This document shows positions 33,835-41,445 of a DNA stretch of 54,717 nt, piece after piece (position 1 is the first letter of the stretch; every line of letters starts with the position of its first letter). Made by a program: the position numbers and the translations under genes. The notes beneath the pieces were generated by a model. That model did not search any database, had not been told where the DNA came from, and saw nothing but the letters and a program-made list of their open reading frames with translations. The stretch is from JAPKZH01 sp964537875 (lineage in GTDB: Bacteria; Acidobacteriota; Aminicenantia; Aminicenantales; UBA4085). The DNA lies in assembly GCA_964537875.1 (NCBI GenBank), contig CAZIDN010000022.1:1-54717 (forward strand), read 5' to 3'.

Positions 33835-34171
33835 CCCAAAATTGCCGATAGAGGCTAATCATCAGTTAAATACTCAGAGCATCCCATTAAATACAATGGG
33901 AGTGACGACACCCGACGGGTGGCGTGGTTCGGGGGCCCCCCGGACACTCTTGGAGGAGGACCCTTTCACAGGGTCCCCCTCCAACGGGCGGCGGGAATAC
34001 CCGCCCGCCCTGCCACCCCTCCAAGGAGCATCCTCCCATGAATTCATCGCCAAATGCTCCTTGGAAAGGAGGCAGAGAGCGAAGCGATCGTTGGAGGGAA
34101 ACCCGGAATAAGGGTTTCCCTCCAAGAGTATCCGACAGGACCCGTCGGGCGTTTCGATCGACAATTTTGGG
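33835..34171. repeat. Multi-branched palindromic element of 337 bp
   Basis: Outer arms CCCAAAATTGCCGAT (33835-33849) and its near complement (34157-34171) enclose nested pairs: 33911-33920 with 34140-34149, and ACTCTTGGAGG (33946-33956) with its complement 34119-34129. Inside are hairpins GGACCC/GGGTCC near 33957-33976, CCAAGGAGCA/TGCTCCTTGG (34021-34064) and a 14-bp stem TTGGAGGGAAACCC (34091-34125). Short open frames across it are by-products of the repeats. It fills most of the gap 33716-34239 and looks like a MITE or a structured RNA. Confidence 0.75.
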
Positions 34172-34239
34172 TTAGGATGAGCAGGGCCGGCTTTTATTTA
34201 GTGGATTAATCGGCCTTGATTTGCTAAAATTTGAGCGGG

Positions 34240-34665
34240 ATGAAACGGCTTCCCATGGAGTCCTTTACCATCGCCGCCCAGCTGGCCGAAATCGACAGGG
34301 CCAGGGATTTTTTGCGCAACTCTGTCCGGGGCTTGGCTCTCTCCGAAGAAGAATTCTTCAAGTTGGACTTGGCGCTCGTCGAAATATGCACCAATATCAT
34401 CCTCTATGCCTATCCGGAGGAGAAGGGCGAAATTCATATCGGTTTCTGGCTGGACAGCGACAGGATCTACCTGGAAATCCGCGACAGCGGCATTCCTTTT
34501 GACCCCAGCCAAGCCCAGAAGCCGGACATCGAGGATATCATCAAAGCCGGACAGAAAGGCGGTTTGGGGATTTATCTATCCCGGACGTTTATGGACGGGT
34601 TCGATTATAAGCGCCGGAAAGGACAGAACGTCCTGACCCTGATGAAAAAGTTCAAGTCAATATAG
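34240..34665 (+). CDS. RsbW/SpoIIAB-like anti-sigma ATPase (HATPase_c_2)
   Basis: This 141-residue protein belongs to the GHKL serine kinases that bind sigma factors or STAS proteins in partner switching. The N-box is LALVEICTNIILYAYPE (Glu48, Asn52), G1 is IRDSGIPFDP and G2 is GGLGIYLSR. A STAS protein and a PP2C phosphatase lie about 10-16 kb to the right and may be its partners. The ATG at 34240 is the likely start, but TTG at 34231 or ATG at 34255 are possible; a TGCTAAAAT extended -10 at 34222-34230 favours a very short leader. The 3' end overlaps the convergent kinase gene by nine bases. Confidence 0.86.
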   Translation: MKRLPMESFTIAAQLAEIDRARDFLRNSVRGLALSEEEFFKLDLALVEICTNIILYAYPEEKGEIHIGFWLDSDRIYLEIRDSGIPFDPSQAQKPDIEDIIKAGQKGGLGIYLSRTFMDGFDYKRRKGQNVLTLMKKFKSI

Positions 34666-35481
34666 GACGTTCTCTTCGCCGAACTGCTTGATCAGCTTGT
34701 CGATTTCCTTCAGGATAAGGTCCCGCCGCTTCAGGACTCCGTTGATCTCATCGTCGTCCAGATAGTCCCCGACAAAGCCCTTGATGACGTCATAATTCAG
34801 GGCTTTGATTTTTTCGACCATGGCCCTGGGGAGTTCCTTCATGAGTTTCGGGCCTTCCTTGTGCTTTTCGGTATAAATCAGCTCTTGGGTGAATTTCTTT
34901 GACGTCCGGAACGAGCGGGAGTGGTCGATGAGGTACATCCGCCAGTCCTTGGTGATGAGAATGTTGTTGGCATGCCGGTCCTCGTTTCCGATCAGGTTGT
35001 CGAAAAACCGGTGGAGGTAGGTCGCCCGGTTCCAGGAGAAAACCTTGATCGAGGGCGTTTTGATATTTCCTTCGTTTTTTTTCTTCAGGCTCATCTCGCT
35101 CTCGACCCACAATTGCACCGACCCCCTATCATTGCGGAACTCCTTCTCGACGGTCGGAGGCACCATATTCAGCCCGAGATATTTATCGAAGAGGTAGGCG
35201 GCGATTTCGTACTTCCAGCCTTCTTTGAATCCTTTCTGCATGCCCTGTATGTTTTTCCACACTCCGTTGCGGGTGACCCCATCCTTCGACAGCGTGAGCT
35301 TCCATGGATTCGTAACAGACTCCGGTCCGCTCATCTGCTTTGACTCGGCGATATCGGCCGTCTTGAGGAATTCCTCCCATTTCGGCCATTCGGCGACCTC
35401 TTCCGGCGGGAACTGGGCAAAAGCCTGGGCGCAGAAACTTAGAAAACAGCAGGCGAAGAGAAAAGCCAATCTCTTTCTCAT
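34657..35481 (-). CDS. Exported FAM20/HipA-like kinase-fold protein, copy 1
   Basis: This 274-residue protein has a signal peptide (MRKRLAFLFACCFLSFCAQAFA) and then a domain resembling secreted FAM20-type kinases and HipA. DNLIGNEDRHANN (161-173) parallels the GNxDRH catalytic block, with Asp168 as candidate catalytic base, and LIDHSRSFR (185-192) parallels the metal-binding HLDNGRGFG of FAM20C. Upstream, VWK (Lys76) and YEIAAYLFDKYLGLNMVPPT (Glu92) fit the ATP-site Lys and Glu. It should act outside the cytoplasm. The ATG at 35481 was chosen because AAAGGAG lies eight bases before it. It follows copy 2 by 27 bases in one operon. Kinase activity and substrate are inferred. Confidence 0.75.
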   Translation of the reverse strand: MRKRLAFLFACCFLSFCAQAFAQFPPEEVAEWPKWEEFLKTADIAESKQMSGPESVTNPWKLTLSKDGVTRNGVWKNIQGMQKGFKEGWKYEIAAYLFDKYLGLNMVPPTVEKEFRNDRGSVQLWVESEMSLKKKNEGNIKTPSIKVFSWNRATYLHRFFDNLIGNEDRHANNILITKDWRMYLIDHSRSFRTSKKFTQELIYTEKHKEGPKLMKELPRAMVEKIKALNYDVIKGFVGDYLDDDEINGVLKRRDLILKEIDKLIKQFGEENVLY

Positions 35482-35508
35482 GTTCAACACTCCTTTCTTC
35501 TTCCTTTT

Positions 35509-36360
35509 TTAATAAAGGACGTTCTTTTCCCCGTTTTTCTTGACCATCTCCCCGATCTCTTTGATGAGAAGCGGCTTGCGGGCGATGATCGCTTCAACCT
35601 CTTGATCGGTCAAATAGGATCCCATGGCCTGTTTGAGGCCGGCGAGATCCAGAGCTTTGATTTTTTCGAAAAGGGCGCGGGGAACCCTCTGGATGAGATA
35701 GGGGCTGCCGTCGTCCTTTCTTTTAATCCCGTTCGCGCCGCACATGAGTTTTTCCGTGTTTTCCTGGGAGGACCGAAAGGCGCGGGAATGATCGATGAGA
35801 ATCGTCCGCCAATCTTCCGTGTAGCGGACGTTTTCTTGCGTCCGGTCATCGTTGGCGATCAGGCTGTCCCAGAACCGGGTGATGTATTTCGTGTCGTCCG
35901 TCTGCTTCAGAGCCCAATCGGGGATCGGGATTTTGTCCTCCATGATGTCCAGGAGGCTGTATTTGTTGTCGGCCCATAGAGACAGGGCCCCCTTTTTTCC
36001 TTTAAATTCCCTCTCGATAGTAATAGGAACCATGTTCAGGCCGATGAGCTTGTCCAGACGATAAGCGGCGATATCATATTTCCAACTGTCGACAAAATCT
36101 CCTCGTTTTTCCTCGGGGTTTTTCCAGGCGGCTTTTTTCTCGATCGTCCCTTTCTTGAGATACAGCTTCCAAGGCTTGGTGACGCCCTCCCCGATCGGCT
36201 CGGATTTGACGATGTCGGCCGTTTTTAGGAACTCTTCCCACTCCTCCCTCTGGGCGATCTCGGACGGCATGAACTGGCCGCGGACAAAAAAACCCGCTCC
36301 CCCGATGGCCAAGAGAGAGAGCGCCAGGATGATCTTATTTTTTGCGGGGCGATATCTCAT
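35509..36360 (-). CDS. Exported FAM20/HipA-like kinase-fold protein, copy 2
   Basis: This 283-residue paralogue of the downstream gene has an N-terminal hydrophobic segment (KIILALSLLAIGGAGFFVRG) that serves as signal peptide or membrane anchor. The shared core includes EEWEEFLKTADIV, TKPWKLYLKKG, WKYDIAAYRLDKLIGLNMVP, then DSLIANDDRTQEN (165-177) with Asp172, and LIDHSRAFRSS with Asp190. The His after the DR of copy 1 is Thr here, but the acidic residues and Asn177 remain, so it may be active. GGGGAG precedes the ATG at 36360. It is the first gene of a two-gene unit and diverges from the SdiA-regulated-like lipoprotein gene. Confidence 0.74.
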   Translation of the reverse strand: MRYRPAKNKIILALSLLAIGGAGFFVRGQFMPSEIAQREEWEEFLKTADIVKSEPIGEGVTKPWKLYLKKGTIEKKAAWKNPEEKRGDFVDSWKYDIAAYRLDKLIGLNMVPITIEREFKGKKGALSLWADNKYSLLDIMEDKIPIPDWALKQTDDTKYITRFWDSLIANDDRTQENVRYTEDWRTILIDHSRAFRSSQENTEKLMCGANGIKRKDDGSPYLIQRVPRALFEKIKALDLAGLKQAMGSYLTDQEVEAIIARKPLLIKEIGEMVKKNGEKNVLY

Positions 36361-36440
36361 GTCACATTCTCCCCTTCCATTTTTATGAATATATACTAAT
36401 AAGGAATGGGCCGAAAATCAAATGAAATTTTCCGTGGGCG

Positions 36441-36469
36441 TTGACAGGGTGTTTCGGCTGTTGTAAATT
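36441..36469 (+). promoter_or_regulatory. Promoter of the SdiA-regulated-like lipoprotein gene
   Basis: A perfect TTGACA (36441-36446) and TAAATT (36464-36469) are 17 bases apart. The start of transcription would be near 36476, about 34 bases before the ATG at 36510. Confidence 0.6.
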
Positions 36470-36509
36470 GACGGTTCTGCTTGTCCGGCCCCGATCCGGT
36501 GCTAGCGTC

Positions 36510-37358
36510 ATGAGAACAAGATACTTCGGCTTCATCGTCCTCCTTCTAATCGGGAGCTGCCTGCCTGCGAAACAGGCGCCCACAATCCCCTTCCCTTGTC
36601 AATGGCCGGGGAGCCCGGGTTTTACCCCGCAGGCCAACTGGGACCGGCAGAATATTATCGATCCGTCAGGCATATGCTTTCACCCCCAGCGTAAGACATT
36701 CTTCATCGTCAGCGATGAAGGCGAGATTTTTGAAGTCAAAACCGACGGCACTCCGGTCTTTCGCTTGAAGGTGCCCGGAGACCTGGAGGACGTGACGGTG
36801 GATCCTTCCACCGGCCTTCTTTATATGATCATCGAAGGGGATGACGTGATCCTGCAATTCGATCCGGACAAAAAAGAGGTCAGGCGCCGGTTTCCCGTCA
36901 ATAGGGCGTACCAGGGAAATCCAGGTTTCCTCCAGAAGCAGGTGGACAAATACGATAACGGGATCGAATCCTTAGTTTTTGTCCCGAACCCCGGCCACCC
37001 TGAAGGGGGGACTTTTTATGCGGGAAATCAGGAGGATCCTGCCTGTATCATGGAGCTGTATGTCCCGATCAAGACAAGCTCGGCCAACGAAGCGGAGGCC
37101 AGGATCCTTCGCGTTCTTCCGTTCCGGATGCGGGACCCGGGGGCCCTTTATTATGACTCGAAAACGGGGTTGTTGAACGTCGTCAGCGACTCGGACAATT
37201 TATTCGTCGAGATCACCCTGGACGGGAAGTTGGTCAAAGAATATGCCTTCCCCGGGAATGACCAGGAAGGCATCGCCTGGGATGATCAGGGCCATATTTT
37301 TATTTGCCAGGATTCGGGGGGAATCCTGAAGCTCAAGGACCTGCGGAAAACAAAATAA
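36510..37358 (+). CDS. Lipoprotein with SdiA-regulated (YjiK-like) beta-propeller domain
   Basis: This 282-residue protein starts with a lipoprotein signal (MRTRYFGFIVLLLIGSC, Cys17 as likely lipid site). The rest has the SdiA-regulated/phytase-like propeller pattern: DPSGICFHPQRKTFFIVSDEG, LEDVTVDPSTGLLYMIIEG, GIESLVFVPNPGHPEGG, YDSKTGLLNVVSDSDN and DQEGIAWDDQGHIFI. It should be anchored to a membrane outside the cytoplasm. Substrate is unknown; esterase, phytase-like or binding roles are possible. The open frame begins at 36441, but that lies within the promoter, so the ATG at 36510 is used despite a weak ribosome binding site. It separates the two minus-strand groups of exported kinase-like genes. 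Confidence 0.8.
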   Translation: MRTRYFGFIVLLLIGSCLPAKQAPTIPFPCQWPGSPGFTPQANWDRQNIIDPSGICFHPQRKTFFIVSDEGEIFEVKTDGTPVFRLKVPGDLEDVTVDPSTGLLYMIIEGDDVILQFDPDKKEVRRRFPVNRAYQGNPGFLQKQVDKYDNGIESLVFVPNPGHPEGGTFYAGNQEDPACIMELYVPIKTSSANEAEARILRVLPFRMRDPGALYYDSKTGLLNVVSDSDNLFVEITLDGKLVKEYAFPGNDQEGIAWDDQGHIFICQDSGGILKLKDLRKTK

Positions 37359-37446
37359 GACCTTTTGCTTCTACGCCTTCCTCAAGTCGATTTGGTCGGG
37401 CCGGCGGCCCCGTCAGCTTTATCGGCCGCACCATCTTCAATATAGA

Positions 37447-38844
37447 CTATGATGTGGGATTAGCTGCGGCTGCTCCCTTTTTCTTTTTGTACTCGCGGAT
37501 GACAAAGACGGTCAAGAAGATCCAGCCGAGGATGCTCACGACGTTGATCATGGCGAAGCCTTCGACGGAGAGAGCGAGGAATGTCGTCCCCACCCAAACC
37601 ACCAAAGCACATAAAGTGTCGCCACCCCGAACAAAAAACGTCTCGATGGCTGCCTGGGCTTTGTACTTTTCCTCCCGCTTGGTGATCAGGAACAAGGCGG
37701 ACCGCGCCGTTTTCATCAGTGAATAATCCGTGCCGTTTTCAACAGACTTTATCGCCCTGACCAGGACAAGGGATGCGCCGAACATGGCATACCCGTATCC
37801 TCCCAGGGCGATGATCGGCAGGAAGAGAAGCGCGCCGCTGATGCCTACCCAGCGGAAAATGCGCGAAACGAGGAAGAGCTGGATGAGCATCGCCAGAAGA
37901 TTGGCCAGGCCCTGATAGCCGGCGAAGGCTTGGCTGAGGTAATTCTGCAGCTCGGCGCTGCCGGTCGCCGCCGTTCCCAGAGCCCGCAAGGCCACCCGCT
38001 GTTGAAGAATGCTGAAGATCGTTTCGCCCAAAGAATTGATGAAGTTGTAAAGGCCGATGACCAGGGCGATGAGAAGGAGGTAACGGCTTTGGAAGATCAG
38101 GCGGAATCCGCCGCTTTTGTCCAGAGGCTGGGCCTTTATCTTTCGCTTCGGTTCCTCCCCAGGTGAGACGATGCGCCGCTGTTCCTCCTGAAGGTCCCTC
38201 TTATGGATGATCCACGTCATCATGATGCAGAGGACGAGGGTGGCCGATGTGACCAGCATCATTCCGTAGGACCCGAAATACGGGATAATTCTCTTGGCGA
38301 CTTGGGGCCCGAGGACGCCGCCCAAAGTCGCACCGAAGGCGATCATGGGAAACAAGCGTTTCCCCTCTTCTTCGCTGTAGATATCGTTGGTGAATCCCCA
38401 GAACTGGGCGGGGATGAGCAGGTTGTACATGCCGATCCAGATGAAGAAGACGATGCCCATGATGGCCACGGACACGCCGGCCCAGTTCATGATATTGAAC
38501 AGGATCAAATTGGAGATGCAAAAGAGTGTCACGTACGTGATCAGGAGATGCCGCGGGTAACGGGAGGAGATCTTAGCGAAGGCCCAGACGACGAAGATCA
38601 GAATAATCGCCTGCGGGATCGCTAGATAGCTTTGGATCTCCGCCTTATGCCTGGCCAGGAGGAGGCCGTTGCGGATGGCCTTGATCTGGTAATAGCCGAA
38701 CATGATGAGAAAGCTGTTGATAAACAGGAGCAGGGCTTTCGTAACTTCGCCCGGATGAACGATAGTGAATAAACGAAACAGACGATAGAAGATATTGGAG
38801 GACGGCGTTGCCGCCGGCTTCATTCCTTGCACACTCGCTTCCAT
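37447..38844 (-). CDS. Npt/Tlc-type nucleotide (ADP/ATP) translocase-like membrane protein
   Basis: This 465-residue integral membrane protein has about 11-12 spans and resembles the nucleotide transport (NTT/Tlc) family that exchanges ATP and ADP across membranes in intracellular bacteria and plastids. Family-like blocks are FRLFTIVHPGEVTKALLLFIN near the start, AQFWGFTNDIYSEEEGKRLF, FGATLGGVLGP, and the late VENGTDYSLMKTARSALFL. It has no HEAT tail, unlike the two relatives at 45-50 kb. AAGGAGG stands before the ATG at 38844. It follows the degenerate kinase-like gene by 52 bases and the phosphatase gene before it, so it seems part of that operon. Transport direction and substrate are unknown. 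Confidence 0.82.
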   Translation of the reverse strand: MEASVQGMKPAATPSSNIFYRLFRLFTIVHPGEVTKALLLFINSFLIMFGYYQIKAIRNGLLLARHKAEIQSYLAIPQAIILIFVVWAFAKISSRYPRHLLITYVTLFCISNLILFNIMNWAGVSVAIMGIVFFIWIGMYNLLIPAQFWGFTNDIYSEEEGKRLFPMIAFGATLGGVLGPQVAKRIIPYFGSYGMMLVTSATLVLCIMMTWIIHKRDLQEEQRRIVSPGEEPKRKIKAQPLDKSGGFRLIFQSRYLLLIALVIGLYNFINSLGETIFSILQQRVALRALGTAATGSAELQNYLSQAFAGYQGLANLLAMLIQLFLVSRIFRWVGISGALLFLPIIALGGYGYAMFGASLVLVRAIKSVENGTDYSLMKTARSALFLITKREEKYKAQAAIETFFVRGGDTLCALVVWVGTTFLALSVEGFAMINVVSILGWIFLTVFVIREYKKKKGAAAANPTS

Positions 38845-38896
38845 GACGTCCCTCCTTGTCTACAAATTCAATGAAACGCCGTCCACCTTTTTGTTC

Positions 38897-39700
38897 TTAA
38901 GGCTTTATATCAAATAGGACGGCGGCTTCGCCCTTGTCCTTGATCAGCCCCTGGAGCTTTTCGAGGATCGTGTTTCGTCGTTCGAGTAACGCCGTGATTT
39001 CTTTGGGAGTGAGATAGGGCTTCATGGCGGCTTCGATGACTTTTGGATCGATCTGAAGGCCTTGATACAGGCGCCTGGAGCATCGGCTGATCGTCGTCCC
39101 CGGCAGCAATTCAACGAGAGTGTCGAAGGCTTCCATGAAATCCACCCGGCAGACCTTCCAGGTATCTTTGTGGACCAGAATATCTTTCAAATCGCGCGGG
39201 CAGTAGGTCAAGTTTTCGAAGACATTGAGTTCTTCCATCGCGTTTTCAAAGGCCTTGGCATCAGGCGGTTCGAATTTTCTCGCCCTTCGGTCCATCTCGT
39301 TGAGGCAGTCTTCGACCATGATTTGGAGCGAACCCTTCATCTCCAAGATTTCTCTCTCGACGACAGGAGGAACGATGTCCATAAGGAAAAGCTTAGTCAG
39401 CTCATAGGCGGCAATCTCCCGTTTGTAGCTGACTGGATTCAGCCTTCGCTCGGGGCGGTCAATGTATTTGAAGATTCCTCTTCGCGTGGTTTTCCCGTCG
39501 TCCAGGAAGATTTTCCAGGGCTCATTTCTCCCGCCCAGCCCGCCCTTCTCGATATCGACGACTTTGGCCTTTTTCAGATAGATCTCCAGCTCTTTTTGCT
39601 GAGCGGTTCCTTGATCGGCCGAGAGGGACAGAGAACCAATGCTCCCCATCACCATCAGGCTAAACATAGCCAGAGTGGAAATGATTTCTTTGCTCATCAT
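38897..39700 (-). CDS. Exported kinase-fold paralogue with a degenerate catalytic block, copy 3
   Basis: This 267-residue protein has a signal peptide (IISTLAMFSLMVMGSIGSLSLSA) and shares the core of copies 1 and 2: PWKIFLDDGKTTRRGIFKYID (in two pieces), REIAAYELTKLFLMDIVPPV and EREILEMKGSLQIMVED. Where the others have GNEDRH, it has FENLTYCPRDLKD (161-173), so the catalytic Asp position is Arg169. The later Asp is kept in RVDFMEAF (Asp187). It is probably a pseudokinase, perhaps a regulator or substrate-binding partner. GGAGGG precedes two adjacent ATGs at 39700 and 39697. It sits between the phosphatase and translocase genes, with gaps of 42 and 52 bases. Confidence 0.72.
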   Translation of the reverse strand: MMSKEIISTLAMFSLMVMGSIGSLSLSADQGTAQQKELEIYLKKAKVVDIEKGGLGGRNEPWKIFLDDGKTTRRGIFKYIDRPERRLNPVSYKREIAAYELTKLFLMDIVPPVVEREILEMKGSLQIMVEDCLNEMDRRARKFEPPDAKAFENAMEELNVFENLTYCPRDLKDILVHKDTWKVCRVDFMEAFDTLVELLPGTTISRCSRRLYQGLQIDPKVIEAAMKPYLTPKEITALLERRNTILEKLQGLIKDKGEAAVLFDIKP

Positions 39701-39742
39701 TTTCCCTCCAGACGAAAAAATATTTATTTTCTGCAGTCTGGC

Positions 39743-40909
39743 CTAATATTCCAGCCTCCAACGTTCAGGACGGTTTCCGTTCTCGATGATCAAGGCGCTG
39801 AGAAATCCCCGGTACATCCTTGATATTCCCGTATCGATAAGCCAGACTTTGTCTCCAAATCGCGAGGGCAATTCTTGAATTCTCGGAGTGTGGGCAACGA
39901 CGATTTGCTTGGCCCCTAGATTGGTGAGGATCTTATCGACTAGAGGTTGCCAAACTACCTCGGGATTCCACTGGGCTAGCAGCCGGAACCAGAGAGGGCC
40001 TTCCTGGTCAAACAAAATTTTTGGCCTGAAGCTTTCCTCACGAAACCATTTTTGAAACTCCACGTAGTATAGATTATTGATATCCTTCAGTGGCCAAGTT
40101 GAATATTTTTCGCTGATTCCGCCGTGGACGAAGACGGTTTCGTTAATTTTGATGACCGCATTGTGCTCTTCCGCAATCCAACGGCCGTAGTACAAATTGA
40201 AATGAGAGTAGTATTCCCTCTGCCCGTCATCCGTTTTCATAAGCTTCCGCCATTCGGCGTCGATATCGCTTCCGTCTTCCGTCCTCTTCTTGAATTCCCT
40301 CTCTTTTCTTTTCCTGTAATTATCGTCAAGGAAGGACTTAAACTGTTCAACGTTTATATAGTCTTCCCCATATTCAAAAACCCTTTCAAGAATATTGATT
40401 TCTTCATGGTTGCCGATGAGCATATGGACCATGCCGCCGGCCGCGGCCGCCTCTTTTTCCAGCCTTTTGATGAGGTCAAAAATATCCTTGGCCTGGTCCC
40501 CGCGGTCCATGATATCGCCGATCTGGACCAAGTGGGTTTTTCCGCCGATCCACTTATGGCCATCATCGATGAGGCCTATGTTCTTGTCCTTCAAAATCGT
40601 AATAAAATGCTCATAGTCGCCGTGGAGGTCGCCGATGGCGATAATTTTTTCCACCCCTTCCCAGATGCACTGCCGGCTTGCCGGAGCGCGTGGGGAAGGA
40701 GAGATGGCTGGGAGGAGGGGCGTCGCTGTTCCGGTGGCGGCCGGAGGTGATAAGAGGGCCGGCCGGGCGGGCGCCGATGCCGCGGTCGCCATATAATCTG
40801 CCAATGATAGAGCGCTGAAGACGAATACGCAGAGGAGGAGCACAAAACAAGCTCTCGATTTGGGGGAAAATCTTTTATTGAAGCTGGAACGTTCGAATTT
40901 TTTGGGCAA
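39743..40909 (-). CDS. Signal-anchored PPP-family metallophosphatase
   Basis: This 388-residue protein has the PPP Ser/Thr phosphatase motifs in order: GDLHGD (93-98), GDIMDRGD (131-138), GNHEE (166-170), and a later HGG in VFVHGGISEKYS and VVAHTPR. It resembles the Shewanella-like bacterial branch of the family. A basic N-terminus and a hydrophobic run (CFVLLLCVFVFSALSL) followed by a Pro/Ala linker of about 40 residues place the enzyme outside the cytoplasm, tethered or secreted. The TTG at 40909 is preferred because GAGGA lies five bases upstream; a GTG at 40948 lacks a ribosome binding site. It heads the operon with the pseudokinase and the translocase and could remove phosphates placed by the exported kinases. 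Confidence 0.82.
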   Translation of the reverse strand: MPKKFERSSFNKRFSPKSRACFVLLLCVFVFSALSLADYMATAASAPARPALLSPPAATGTATPLLPAISPSPRAPASRQCIWEGVEKIIAIGDLHGDYEHFITILKDKNIGLIDDGHKWIGGKTHLVQIGDIMDRGDQAKDIFDLIKRLEKEAAAAGGMVHMLIGNHEEINILERVFEYGEDYINVEQFKSFLDDNYRKRKEREFKKRTEDGSDIDAEWRKLMKTDDGQREYYSHFNLYYGRWIAEEHNAVIKINETVFVHGGISEKYSTWPLKDINNLYYVEFQKWFREESFRPKILFDQEGPLWFRLLAQWNPEVVWQPLVDKILTNLGAKQIVVAHTPRIQELPSRFGDKVWLIDTGISRMYRGFLSALIIENGNRPERWRLEY

Positions 40910-41169
40910 TATCTTCCTCGACCTCCTGGCCAAGCGGAATGGATTCACAAAGGTAATATTAATTCAACGCAAGATTTAGTCAAGAGGAATTCAGGGAATC
41001 CTCAACGTCCCCCTACTAAACCGTCTGAGCGACCTGGAGGAACAAGGTATTGCGTCCTGCCGGTGGGCTATCGACCGCCGCCGGGGCTGGTTCCCCAGGT
41101 GTCCGGGGGCGATTCCGGCACCGATAGAAAATCACACAAACGAAGATGCTTACCCGGAGGAGAATGGAT

Positions 41170-41198
41170 TTGACTCCCGGCTTATAAATTGTTATCCT
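41170..41198 (+). promoter_or_regulatory. Promoter in front of a truncated zinc-ribbon gene
   Basis: TTGACT (41170-41175) and TATCCT (41193-41198) are 17 bases apart. A ribosome binding site AAGGA (41225-41229) and a TTG start at 41238 follow. The rest of the gap 40910-41237 shows nothing else clear. Confidence 0.45.
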
Positions 41199-41237
41199 TT
41201 TTTTCACGCGACAGGAAAGCAAAAAAGGACGGCATCG

Positions 41238-41354
41238 TTGAAATGCCCGAAATGTCACTTCGATAATCCTTCCGACGCCGGCTTACCGAAGATTGCCGAT
41301 GCCAAGAAACGCCTGGCTGCCTCTAGACATGTCTCCTTGAACGCGATATATTGA
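41238..41354 (+). pseudogene. 5' fragment of a zinc-ribbon (kinase-type) gene
   Basis: The 38-residue reading frame starts with MKCPKCHFDNPSD, the first half of the zinc ribbon that opens many bacterial Ser/Thr kinases and is also seen at the start of the kinase at 41917. The second CxxC half is missing; the frame runs on as GLPKIADAKKRLAAS and stops. Promoter, ribosome binding site and TTG start look intact, so this is probably the head of a deleted gene. It might instead be a real micropeptide. Confidence 0.5.
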
Positions 41355-41445
41355 ATCTGGTTCGAACATGCCCTCGGGCATGAGATGGTCTGGCTATGAG
41401 CCTAGCGAGTCTTTTTTTTAAAAAGGCAGAAAGGAGGGGAAAACC

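Noticed and set aside
33842..34175. Several overlapping short open frames of 80-96 codons
   Set aside because: They fall completely within the palindromic element, have no ribosome binding sites and their predicted products merely reflect repeated G+C-rich stems.
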